Of a stretch of 64,000 nt of DNA, positions 17,722 to 25,059 are shown one piece after another. The DNA is from Serratia proteamaculans. GTDB taxonomy: Bacteria > Pseudomonadota > Gammaproteobacteria > Enterobacterales > Enterobacteriaceae. Below the pieces are notes generated by a model. The model ran no database searches. It was not told the origin of the DNA and saw nothing but the letters and a program-made list of their open reading frames with translations. The stretch is from the NCBI RefSeq assembly GCF_008830365.1, contig NZ_WBKI01000004.1:124001-188000 (forward strand). Direction: 5' to 3'. Positions within the stretch are counted from its first letter, which is position 1; each line of letters opens with the position of its first letter. Made by a program: the position numbers and the translations under genes.

Positions 17722-17789
17722 TCCACTCTCCAGTCAAATCAAAGGGCGCAGGTTACGCGCCCATAAATTCGGAAAAACAGCACAAAAGC

Positions 17790-17822
17790 AACACCCCCCG
17801 CGCCAGAGGAGCGGGGGGTGTT
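17790..17822 (-). terminator. Strong hairpin upstream of rnk
   Basis: Perfect 12-bp arms AACACCCCCCGC and GCGGGGGGTGTT with a 9-base loop. On the minus strand it is followed by GCTTTTGTGCTGTTTTTCC, a T-rich tract, so the terminator direction is toward rnk. It would either end unknown antisense transcription or act as an attenuator in the rnk leader. Confidence 0.5.
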
Positions 17823-18147
17823 GTTGATGTCGAATTGTCTTACCGATAGTAGGCGGTTAAGCGGGGAAAAGAAAGAGATCCCGATCACGAAGCTTTTCAC
17901 CACCGCTGCGCGAACTGGAAACAGTTTGTGGTGTTATCTTTTTGTAATTTAATTGAATTATCTGGCAAATACCTATTTTGCGAAATGGATCCCTGACGGT
18001 CACTGAATTTCCACTTCCAACTGGAAAAAAACACGCTACACAGAAAATCTTCCCGGGGTTAGGGTAAAGACATCAGAGAAGGCGGGTTATTCAGGTGATG
18101 CGCTATGCGATTGACAGAATCATGTTTGGATCTAGGGGTACTGAAAA
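17823..18147. other. Upstream region of the DUF43xx/dga-like operon
   Basis: A 325-bp stretch without a gene. It contains an AT-rich segment (17935-17975) and a short inverted repeat at 17913-17926. A clean promoter was not found: TTGACA at 18111 has no acceptable -10 at the right distance. Confidence 0.5.
17913..17926. promoter_or_regulatory. Inverted repeat, candidate operator
   Basis: AACTG and CAGTT flank GAAA. The word AACTGGAAA occurs again near 18021. This is the type of short inverted repeat bound by PRD-containing DNA-binding activators such as the regulator encoded at 25060, but no binding is shown. Confidence 0.25.
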
Positions 18148-18495
18148 GTGAATGATGGATCTGCTGCGAGAGAAAATAGTGAGCAACCCGATATCAGTCA
18201 GGCCGGGGCGATAACCGAGCAGGTGCTTACTGATATTACCGCGATGCTGAGCGCAGAAGGCATTTATACCAATGCCGTACAGCAACAGATGCTGGAATCG
18301 CATATTCGCGCCATGGTGCTACGCTCAATAACCGGCGAGCCTTTGCCTGAGGTGGATAAATCATTGTTTGATGAAATCTCAGAGGAATCAATGAAAATGG
18401 CGGAAAGGGTCGTGGATCCATTTAGCACTCTACCGATAGAAGAAGCTTATTTGCTTTCCGTACATTTTGAAGTGGCAAAAGATAATAACCAATAG
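18148..18495 (+). CDS. Stand-alone PRD-domain protein (EF_0829/AHA_3910 type)
   Basis: A 115-residue protein consisting of essentially one PTS regulation domain (about residues 18-112), the helical module that antiterminators and activators use to sense phosphorylation by the sugar PTS. It has no DNA- or RNA-binding domain. The start is GTG 18148; both nearby ATGs are out of frame. Small PRD proteins of this kind head a conserved cluster defined from Enterococcus faecalis and Aeromonas (from memory of the family descriptions), always followed by the SFCGS, DUF4312, DUF4311 and DUF4310 genes as here. Role unknown; perhaps a phosphorylation sensor or part of the uptake complex. Confidence 0.75.
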   Translation: MNDGSAARENSEQPDISQAGAITEQVLTDITAMLSAEGIYTNAVQQQMLESHIRAMVLRSITGEPLPEVDKSLFDEISEESMKMAERVVDPFSTLPIEEAYLLSVHFEVAKDNNQ

Positions 18496-18529
18496 CAGTT
18501 AACGAATTAATTTAATCAGGAGAAATACC

Positions 18530-18895
18530 ATGGGTCAGATTACCGTAGTGATTGGCGATCGTTTGGGTAAAGGTCAAAAAGTGGGGCAGGGCATTGAAAA
18601 CGCAGGTGGAAAAGCCATTGTGATCCCAGGCGTAGCGGCAGACATGAAACTCGGCGACGTGATGAAAGCGGAAGGCGCGCAGTTGGGTATTTCTTTCTGC
18701 GGCAGCGGCGGTGCTGGTGCGATTACCGCTCAAACCAAATACGGCTATAAAGCCAAATACGGCATGCGCTCGATTGATGAAGGTGTGACGGCAATTAACG
18801 AAGGCTGCACTGTGTTAGGTTTCGGTTTTATGGATAAAGAAGAACTGGGCCAGAGGCTGGTTGAAGCTTACGTTAAAAAACACGGCAATCCGTAA
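18530..18895 (+). CDS. SFCGS-family glycine-rich protein
   Basis: A 121-residue soluble protein named for its SFCGSGGAGA motif (Cys57 and following glycines). N-terminal ITVVIGDRLGKGQKV reads like a Rossmann-type beta-strand and glycine loop. Excellent ribosome binding site (CAGGAG). It always occurs with DUF4312/4311/4310 and has no known biochemical role. The single cysteine at the end of a predicted beta-strand recalls the phospho-cysteine loop of PTS IIB proteins in placement only; there is no sequence homology I can claim. The stop overlaps the DUF4312 start (TAATG). Confidence 0.8.
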   Translation: MGQITVVIGDRLGKGQKVGQGIENAGGKAIVIPGVAADMKLGDVMKAEGAQLGISFCGSGGAGAITAQTKYGYKAKYGMRSIDEGVTAINEGCTVLGFGFMDKEELGQRLVEAYVKKHGNP

Positions 18896-19191
18896 TGAAA
18901 GAGCAATATACAACGTCGGTAAAGGTGGAGGGTAAGGGCGACAGCAAAGCGAAAGCTTTTGCTTCCGCCTTGGCCAATGTGCAGGGCGCGGTATTAAAAT
19001 CCACCAGTAATATTCTGCTGCGTATTGAACCGCAGGATGTCAGCGTATTAAAAGCGGAAGAGAAAATAACAAAAGAAAAATTTCTGTTCTTCTTTCTGCC
19101 GCGCGAAAGAAAGAACTATTCCGTTACTCTGGAAATAACCGTGAACGTGACAATCATCAATACAGAAAAAGTTGTCTTCGTCGCGAAATAA
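18895..19191 (+). CDS. DUF4312-family protein
   Basis: A 98-residue soluble alpha/beta protein coupled to the SFCGS gene by a one-base overlap. Sequence shows TSVKVEGKGDSKAKAFASALANVQ at the N-terminus (strand then helix, given in part) and a basic FFLPRERKNY turn before the last strand. No known enzymatic motif. Conserved position between the SFCGS protein and two membrane proteins suggests a cytoplasmic subunit of the same transporter. Function unknown. Confidence 0.8.
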   Translation: MKEQYTTSVKVEGKGDSKAKAFASALANVQGAVLKSTSNILLRIEPQDVSVLKAEEKITKEKFLFFFLPRERKNYSVTLEITVNVTIINTEKVVFVAK

Positions 19192-19221
19192 AAACGTTAG
19201 CATAAATCAAAGGGTATACTG

Positions 19222-19998
19222 ATGTTTTTAATCATCTTATTTAAGTCGCTTATTATAGGTGGACTGGTGGGGGTTGGCGTAGGGGCCGGCGCCGCACGTA
19301 TGTTCCATGCCCCGACCACACAGGGCATGGGCGCTTTCCGCACCCTGGGCGAGCTGAACTCCTGCGAGGGCGATCCGGCTTCTCATTTCTCATTCGGTCT
19401 GGGCTTCTTCTTCAACGCCTGGGCGTCTTCCGTGGCGGCGGGGGCCTTCACGCAGGACGTTGACCACCGCATCATCCCACATTGGGGGGCGGCGGCGTTG
19501 ATGGTCAAAAACCGCAACCTGGCGCAAACGCTGCACGATCCGAAAAAAATGGCTATCGCCTGCGGCATTATCGGCATGCTGGTAGTGGCTTTCCTCAACA
19601 CTACTGCTTCTGCAGTGCCTGCTGCGCTGCAGGTCACGGCGATTAAAGTATTGGTACCGGCCGCTAACCTGCTGGTGAACACCGTGATGCCGGTGATCTT
19701 CTGGCTGGCGGCGATCGACGCCGGGCGTCGCTCCGGTTTCTGGGGCACCATCTTCGGTGGCCTGGCGCAGTTGATCATGGGTAACGCCGTACCGGGTCTG
19801 GTGCTGGGTATCCTGATCGGTAAAGGCGTGGAAGAGAGTGGCTGGAACAAAATCACCAAGATCATGATGGCGGTGATCGTGCTGTTGTTCGTGCTGAGCG
19901 GTTTCTTCCGCGGCTTCGACATGAAAGTCCTCGAGTCCTTCAGCCTCGGTGTGCCGGGCTGGCTGGATGCCATTCACAATACCCTGAGCGGTAAATAA
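19222..19998 (+). CDS. DUF4311-family membrane protein
   Basis: A 258-residue polytopic inner-membrane protein. Hydrophobic segments are at about 1-25, 60-75, 110-135, 140-170, 172-200 and 208-235; conserved-looking loops include ARMFHAPTTQGMGAFRTLGE and SCEGDPASHFSFGLGFFFNAW (in part). It lies eight bases before the DUF4310 gene and is probably its transport partner. The size and pairing of two membrane subunits with two small soluble proteins resembles a PTS permease split into IIC, IID and soluble parts, but no homology to a PTS family is visible to me. Confidence 0.8.
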   Translation: MFLIILFKSLIIGGLVGVGVGAGAARMFHAPTTQGMGAFRTLGELNSCEGDPASHFSFGLGFFFNAWASSVAAGAFTQDVDHRIIPHWGAAALMVKNRNLAQTLHDPKKMAIACGIIGMLVVAFLNTTASAVPAALQVTAIKVLVPAANLLVNTVMPVIFWLAAIDAGRRSGFWGTIFGGLAQLIMGNAVPGLVLGILIGKGVEESGWNKITKIMMAVIVLLFVLSGFFRGFDMKVLESFSLGVPGWLDAIHNTLSGK

Positions 19999-20006
19999 GG
20001 AGCTGG

Positions 20007-20660
20007 ATGATGGAAGAACAAACCCAAAAAGGCTTCTGGTATGCCGACTGGTCATTCCCGATTTTTGTTGGCCTGCTCTCTTCCGGCGTGTTCGCCGGGA
20101 CGCACATGTACTACCTGTATGGCATCGGTGCCTTTAACGAAGTGGCCTTCGTATCCATGCTGCGGGCCGGAATGGACACCGGCGTTTATGGCGCGGTTGC
20201 GGCATTCGGTGCCAGCTTCCTGTTTGCGCGCATCATCGAAGGCTCGCTGGTGGGGATCCTGGACATCGGCGGTGCGATCCAGACCGGTGTAGGGTTGGGG
20301 GTGCCGGCACTGTTGCTGGGGGCGGGGATTATCTTCCCGGTCGCCAACTTTGCTGCCTCGCTGATAACGGGTCTGGTGATTGGTTTGGCGATTGGCTACC
20401 TGATCATTCTGGCGCGTAAATTCACCATCAATCAGAGCAACTCCACCTACGGGGCTGACGTGATGATGGGGGCCGGTAACTCCTCAGGCCGCTTCCTGGG
20501 GCCGTTGATCATCCTATCTGCGATGACCGCCTCAATCCCTATTGGCATTGGTTCACTGCTCGGCGCACTGCTGTTCTATATCTGGAATAAGCCAATCACC
20601 GGTGGGGCGATCCTCGGGGCGATGCTGTTAGGGGCTATTTTCCCGGTAGCCATCGCTTAA
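20007..20660 (+). CDS. DUF4310-family membrane protein
   Basis: A 217-residue inner-membrane protein with six or seven hydrophobic segments (about 15-40, 50-70, 80-100, 100-130, 150-175, 185-215). The starts ATG 20007 and ATG 20010 are adjacent; AAGGAG is upstream. The loop between segments 4 and 5 holds NQSNSTYGADVMMGAGNSSGR (in part), the most polar and probably functional region. It is the last gene before a stable intercistronic hairpin and the catabolic genes. Proposed as second membrane subunit of an uncharacterised uptake system. Confidence 0.8.
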   Translation: MMEEQTQKGFWYADWSFPIFVGLLSSGVFAGTHMYYLYGIGAFNEVAFVSMLRAGMDTGVYGAVAAFGASFLFARIIEGSLVGILDIGGAIQTGVGLGVPALLLGAGIIFPVANFAASLITGLVIGLAIGYLIILARKFTINQSNSTYGADVMMGAGNSSGRFLGPLIILSAMTASIPIGIGSLLGALLFYIWNKPITGGAILGAMLLGAIFPVAIA

Positions 20661-20677
20661 ATGCGACTGTGATTGTC

Positions 20678-20699
20678 GGGGAGCGGTTCGCCGCTCCCC
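20678..20699 (+). other. Stable intercistronic hairpin with TTCG loop
   Basis: Nine-base arms GGGGAGCGG and CCGCTCCCC close a TTCG tetraloop, 17 bases after the DUF4310 stop and 23 before the amidohydrolase start. There is no T-run behind it, so it looks like an mRNA-processing or stability element separating transport from catabolic genes. Confidence 0.6.
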
Positions 20700-20722
20700 T
20701 GCTTGAAAAGGAGTAATGCAGT

Positions 20723-21862
20723 ATGTATGACTTAGTGATCAGACGCGCCAGACTGGCGGATGGCCGGTTGGTCGATTTGGCGGTGCAGGATGGCAAGATT
20801 GCCGAGGTAGGGCAGTTGGCTGACGACGTTAGTGCTCATCGGCACTGGGATCTGGCGGGTCAGCACCACCTGAGCGCCGGTTGGATCGATTCCCACGTGC
20901 ATTGTTACCCCTCTTCGCCGATTTACCATGACCAACCGGATTTGGTCGGCACCGCCTGCGGAGTCACCACGGTGGTCGACGCCGGTAGCACCGGCACCGA
21001 TGATATCGATGCGTTTTATGCGTTGACACGCAGTGCCAAAACCAACGTCTTCGCCTTCCTGAATATTTCACGTATTGGCCTGCTGCGGCAGAACGAACTG
21101 GCCGATCTGGCGGATATCGATAAGCAAAAAGTCAGCCAGGCAATTGGCGACCACCCGGGCTTTATCATCGGCATCAAGGCGCGTATGAGCAGCAGCGTGG
21201 TTGGGCAGAATGGCACCCGGCCGCTGGTACTCGCCAAAGAGATCCAGCAGGAAAACAACCTATTGCCACTGATGGTGCATATCGGCAATAACCCGCCGGA
21301 TCTGGACGAGATTGCCGATCTGCTGACCCGTGGCGACATTATCACCCACTGCTACAACGGCAAACCGAACCGTATTCTGACCCCGGCGGGCACACTGCGT
21401 GAATCTATCCAGCGCGCATTAAAGCGTGGTGTGTTGCTCGACGTCGGCCACGGTACCGCCAGTTTCAGCTTTGAAGTCGCCCGGCAGGCGATTGCGCTGG
21501 GCATTTTGCCGCATACCATCAGTTCCGATATTTATTGCCGCAACCGCATGGCCGGGCCGGTACACAGCCTGGCGACGGTGATGTCCAAATTCTTCAGCGT
21601 CGGGTTGTCGCTGCCGCAGGTGATCGCCTGCGTGACCGAGAACGCCGCCTCGGCGCTGCGCCTGGTCAACAAGGGCCGGCTTGACGTGGGCTGCGATGCC
21701 GATTTCACCTTGTTTGATCTCCGCCAGGGGCCGCAGGTATTTGCCGACTCAGAAGGGCAATCGGCCACCGGCCAACAGTTGCTGGTTCCGCTGGCTGCCG
21801 TCGTGGCCGGGGAAATCCTATTAACCGATGAAGGGAAAGCCGCTCATGTCTTCGATTTATGA
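20723..21862 (+). CDS. Amidohydrolase/deacetylase-family metallohydrolase
   Basis: A 379-residue amidohydrolase of the EF_0837/AHA_3915 type. Metal ligands of the superfamily are visible: His58 and His60 in DSHVHCYP, the GIKARM lysine, the histidines of MVHIGN and ITHCYNGK, and the aspartate of TISSDIYCR. A role in removing an N-acyl group or opening a cyclic amide before ammonia elimination fits its place in front of the DgaE-like lyase; in related clusters the substrate is not established. It follows the hairpin at 20678 with AAGGAG as ribosome binding site and its end overlaps the lyase gene by 17 bases. Confidence 0.85.
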   Translation: MYDLVIRRARLADGRLVDLAVQDGKIAEVGQLADDVSAHRHWDLAGQHHLSAGWIDSHVHCYPSSPIYHDQPDLVGTACGVTTVVDAGSTGTDDIDAFYALTRSAKTNVFAFLNISRIGLLRQNELADLADIDKQKVSQAIGDHPGFIIGIKARMSSSVVGQNGTRPLVLAKEIQQENNLLPLMVHIGNNPPDLDEIADLLTRGDIITHCYNGKPNRILTPAGTLRESIQRALKRGVLLDVGHGTASFSFEVARQAIALGILPHTISSDIYCRNRMAGPVHSLATVMSKFFSVGLSLPQVIACVTENAASALRLVNKGRLDVGCDADFTLFDLRQGPQVFADSEGQSATGQQLLVPLAAVVAGEILLTDEGKAAHVFDL

Positions 21863-22964
21863 AAAATATAATTTAAAGCAGGTCATTAACACTTCCGGTC
21901 GTATGACCATGCTCGGTGTGTCCACGCCGCGTCAGGACGTTATTGACGCCGTTGATTATGGCCTGAATCACTATTTTGAAATCAAGGATCTGGTCGACAA
22001 GACCGGTGCCTACATTGCCAACCTGCTGAACGTCGAAGATGCGGTGATCGTTTCCTGCGCCTCGGCGGGCATCGCCCAGTCGGTGGCGGCCCTGATCGTC
22101 AAAGATAACGCCAACCTGCTGGTGAACCTGCACTCCGCGCCGATCACCGTTCCGCGTGAGATTGTGCTGCCGCGTGGCCATAACGTTAACTTTGGCGCGC
22201 CAGTGGACACCATGGTCGCACTGGGGGGCGGCAAGGTGGTCGAAGCGGGCTACGCCAACGAGTGTTCTGCCGAGCAGCTCGAAGCCTGCATTACGCCGCA
22301 GACCGCCGCTATTCTCTACATCAAGTCGCACCACTGCGTGCAGAAAAGCATTCTTTCCGTTGAACAGGCGGTGGTGGTGGCGCGCAAACATAACCTGCCA
22401 TTGATCGTCGACGCCGCGGCGGAAGAAGATTTGCTGTGCTACTACCAGATGGGAGCCGACCTGGTGGTTTACAGCGGCGCCAAAGCCATCGAAGGGCCAA
22501 CCAGTGGGTTGGTGATCGGCAAGAAGCAATACGTTGAATGGGTGAAGCTGCAATCCGGCGGTATCGGCCGGGCAATGAAAGTCGGCAAAGAGGGCATTCT
22601 CGGCCTGACGCAGGCGATCGAAAGCTATCTGACGCTGGAGAAAACCACCGGCCAGCAAATGGTAGAAAGAATGACGCCGTTTATCGACAGTCTGAATACC
22701 CTGACCGGCATCAGCGCCAAAACCGTCTGGGACAGCGCCGGCCGCGACATTGCGCGGGCGGAAATCACCTTTGACGAAGCGATGCTCGGGCATTCGACCT
22801 ACGACATCGTGCAGGCGCTGAAAACCGGCGAGATCGCCATCTACTTCCGTGGCTATAAGGCCAACGAAGGCAAGATTGAAGTAGACGTGCGCAGCGTTGA
22901 CCAACAACAGCTGATGACCGTCTTCACCTGTATTAAAAATCTGTTTACGGAGAAACAAGCATGA
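21846..22964 (+). CDS. DgaE-family pyridoxal-phosphate-dependent ammonia lyase
   Basis: A 372-residue PLP enzyme of the SelA/DgaE group. The PLP lysine is Lys213 in VYSGAKAIEGPTSG. ATG 21846 is preferred to 21828 because GAAGGGAAAG lies at proper distance. In Salmonella DgaE turns D-glucosaminate-6-phosphate into 2-keto-3-deoxygluconate-6-phosphate and ammonia, and DgaF then cleaves that product; the same gene order occurs here. The true substrate may differ because the Salmonella PTS genes are replaced by DUF4310-4312. The stop overlaps the aldolase start (ATGA). Confidence 0.85.
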   Translation: MSSIYEKYNLKQVINTSGRMTMLGVSTPRQDVIDAVDYGLNHYFEIKDLVDKTGAYIANLLNVEDAVIVSCASAGIAQSVAALIVKDNANLLVNLHSAPITVPREIVLPRGHNVNFGAPVDTMVALGGGKVVEAGYANECSAEQLEACITPQTAAILYIKSHHCVQKSILSVEQAVVVARKHNLPLIVDAAAEEDLLCYYQMGADLVVYSGAKAIEGPTSGLVIGKKQYVEWVKLQSGGIGRAMKVGKEGILGLTQAIESYLTLEKTTGQQMVERMTPFIDSLNTLTGISAKTVWDSAGRDIARAEITFDEAMLGHSTYDIVQALKTGEIAIYFRGYKANEGKIEVDVRSVDQQQLMTVFTCIKNLFTEKQA

Positions 22965-23701
22965 AGCTGCAACCTAACTACTATCGCGATCGCGTGTGCC
23001 TCAACGTATTGGCCGGATCGAAAGACAATGCGCAGGACATCTATTCGGCAGCGGAAGGGCATGTGCTGGTGGGCGTTCTCTCCAAGAACTACCCGGACGT
23101 CGACAGTGCGGTGGCGGACATGCAGCGCTATGCACGGCTGATTGAAAATGCGCTGTCAGTGGGATTGGGCGCGGGCGATCCGAAACAATCGACGATGGTC
23201 AGCCTGATTTCCCAACGGGTGCAACCACAGCACGTGAACCAGGTGTTTACCGGTGTCGGGGCCAGCCGCGCGCTGTTGGGACAACATGACAGCGTGGTGA
23301 ACGGTCTGGTATCGCCTACCGGCCGCGTCGGCTGGGTGAAGATCTCGACGGGCCCACTGAGCGCTGCTGCGCCAGACGGCATTGTGCCGGTGGAAACCGC
23401 CATTGCCCTGTTAAAAGACATGGGCGGCAGCTCAATCAAGTATTTCCCGATGGGTGGGCTGGCATGCAAAGAAGAATACCAGTATGTGGCCCAGGCCTGC
23501 GCCGAGCATGATTTTATGCTGGAGCCGACCGGAGGTATCGATCTGGAAAACTTCGAGCCGATCGTCGAGATCGCACTGGCCGCCGGTGTGAAACGGGTGA
23601 TTCCGCATATCTACAGCTCAATCATCGATTCCTCCACAGGCAATACCCGCCCACAGGACGTCAAAACCCTGCTGGCAATCACCAAAAAGCTGGTGGGATA
23701 A
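22961..23701 (+). CDS. DgaF-family KDGP aldolase
   Basis: A 246-residue aldolase of the EF_0839/DgaF type. Lys160, in SSIKYFPMGG, is the likely Schiff-base lysine, by analogy with KDPG aldolases; EPTGGIDLENFEPI forms the C-terminal phosphate-binding region. It would cleave 2-keto-3-deoxy-6-phosphogluconate-like products of the upstream lyase to pyruvate and glyceraldehyde-3-phosphate. Translationally coupled to the lyase gene by a four-base overlap. A 92-bp gap then separates it from the lactonase gene. Confidence 0.85.
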   Translation: MKLQPNYYRDRVCLNVLAGSKDNAQDIYSAAEGHVLVGVLSKNYPDVDSAVADMQRYARLIENALSVGLGAGDPKQSTMVSLISQRVQPQHVNQVFTGVGASRALLGQHDSVVNGLVSPTGRVGWVKISTGPLSAAAPDGIVPVETAIALLKDMGGSSIKYFPMGGLACKEEYQYVAQACAEHDFMLEPTGGIDLENFEPIVEIALAAGVKRVIPHIYSSIIDSSTGNTRPQDVKTLLAITKKLVG

Positions 23702-23793
23702 ACGCATTATCGGATGACGTAAGGCAGGGAGGCGACAGGCTCTGTATCCACAGGCGCGGGCACACCGCGCCGCTATCTATAATCAGGATAACT

Positions 23794-25008
23794 ATGCGAA
23801 ACTGGCAGTCTCCAACCCTACGCACCGCGTTAACCCTGGCGCTACTGGCGATGTCCAGCCCGGCGCTGCATGCTGAGGATGCAATGAAATCTACGTCATC
23901 TCATTTTGCTTATATCGGTACCTATAATCCCAACGGTGAAGGCGTTTACCGGGTGCAGGTTGACCCGGCCAGCGGAGTGCTGAGCGCCAGAACGCTGGTC
24001 AGCAAACAGGGCAATCCGGCGCAGCTCACCGTGGATGCCAAAGGCCAGACACTGTATGTCGCCAGCGAAGTGGCAAATTTTAACGGCACTAAACACGGCG
24101 GCATTATCGCTTACCGTATCAATCCATCCGATGGCAATTTGACGCAGCTGAACCAGGTCGATTCACAAGGCGCGGGGCCGGTATATCTTTCTCCTACGCC
24201 AAACGGCCGTTATCTGCTGGTAGCGAACTACGTCAGCGGCACCGTGGCTGCTTTGCCGATCGAGAGCGACGGCAAGCTGGGTAAAGCCAGTTCGGTGCAG
24301 CAACAGCAGGGGCCGGCAGGTGCCGGCAAGCCAGAAGGCGCGGTGGAAGGCAGTTTCGCCATCAGCGATCACAATGGGCCGCATGCGCATATGATCGCCA
24401 GCGATCCGAGCGGCAAGTTTGTATTCTCCACCGATCTCGGGCTGGATCGGATCTACCAGTGGCGCTTTGACGATGCCAGCGGCACGCTGACACCGAACGA
24501 TCCGCCGTGGATCGCCGCGTCTTCCGCGGGTGCCGGTCCGCGTCACTTTGTATTCCATCCGGACGGTAAAACTGTGCTGCTGGTGAACGAAGAGGCTTCT
24601 ACGCTGACCAGCTACCGTTTTGATAACCAAAAAGGTACTCTGAAACAGTTACATGTCGTCTCTTCGCTGCCCGCCGACTATAAGGGCACCAACTTTGCTG
24701 CCGGTCTGGTTCTCAGCGAGGACGGCAAAAATCTGTATGTTGCTAACCGGCTGCATAACAGCATCGCTCAGTTCAGCGTCGGCAGTGACGGTGAACTGCA
24801 GTCGGTGGCGGAAACCTGGACGCGCGGCGATTATCCACGCTCGTTAACGCTAAGTCCGGACGGACATTATCTGTATGCAATGAACCAACGCAGCGATAAC
24901 GTCACCCGCTTCAGCGTAGACAAGGCCAGCGGCAAACTCAGCTTTGTTGAAGGCTATACGCCGGTGGGCAGCCCCTCGCAAATGGTGTTCTTGCCGGTGG
25001 CGAAGTAA
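23794..25008 (+). CDS. Periplasmic lactonase-family beta-propeller
   Basis: A 404-residue protein with a Sec signal peptide (about residues 1-27, ending in LHAED) and a seven-bladed propeller of the 6-phosphogluconolactonase/lactonase family (PF10282 type). Repeated blade motifs such as SPTPNGRYLLVANY, HPDGKTVLLVNEE, SEDGKNLYVANR and SPDGHYLYAMNQ are spaced by about 50 residues. E. coli Pgl of this family is cytosolic; the signal peptide puts this one in the periplasm, where it could open a sugar-acid lactone before uptake by the neighbouring transporter. That link is inference. It has its own ribosome binding site (AGGA). Confidence 0.8.
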   Translation: MRNWQSPTLRTALTLALLAMSSPALHAEDAMKSTSSHFAYIGTYNPNGEGVYRVQVDPASGVLSARTLVSKQGNPAQLTVDAKGQTLYVASEVANFNGTKHGGIIAYRINPSDGNLTQLNQVDSQGAGPVYLSPTPNGRYLLVANYVSGTVAALPIESDGKLGKASSVQQQQGPAGAGKPEGAVEGSFAISDHNGPHAHMIASDPSGKFVFSTDLGLDRIYQWRFDDASGTLTPNDPPWIAASSAGAGPRHFVFHPDGKTVLLVNEEASTLTSYRFDNQKGTLKQLHVVSSLPADYKGTNFAAGLVLSEDGKNLYVANRLHNSIAQFSVGSDGELQSVAETWTRGDYPRSLTLSPDGHYLYAMNQRSDNVTRFSVDKASGKLSFVEGYTPVGSPSQMVFLPVAK

Positions 25009-25059
25009 CTCGTTGCCCGCCTGATTCCCCAGGCGGGCACCTTAATTGACGGAAAGAGA

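Noticed and set aside
17961-17980. TGGCA...TTGC resembling a sigma-54 promoter before the dga-like operon
   Set aside because: The GG and GC elements are 14 bases apart instead of 10, and the regulator nearby lacks a sigma-54 activation domain.
18111-18139. TTGACA box just before the PRD gene
   Set aside because: No acceptable -10 at 16-18 bp (TAGGGG), and transcription would start on the start codon.
21873-22958. 361-codon open frame antisense to the DgaE-like lyase
   Set aside because: Exact mirror of a clearly recognised PLP enzyme gene; biased His/Val/Gln composition and no homology.
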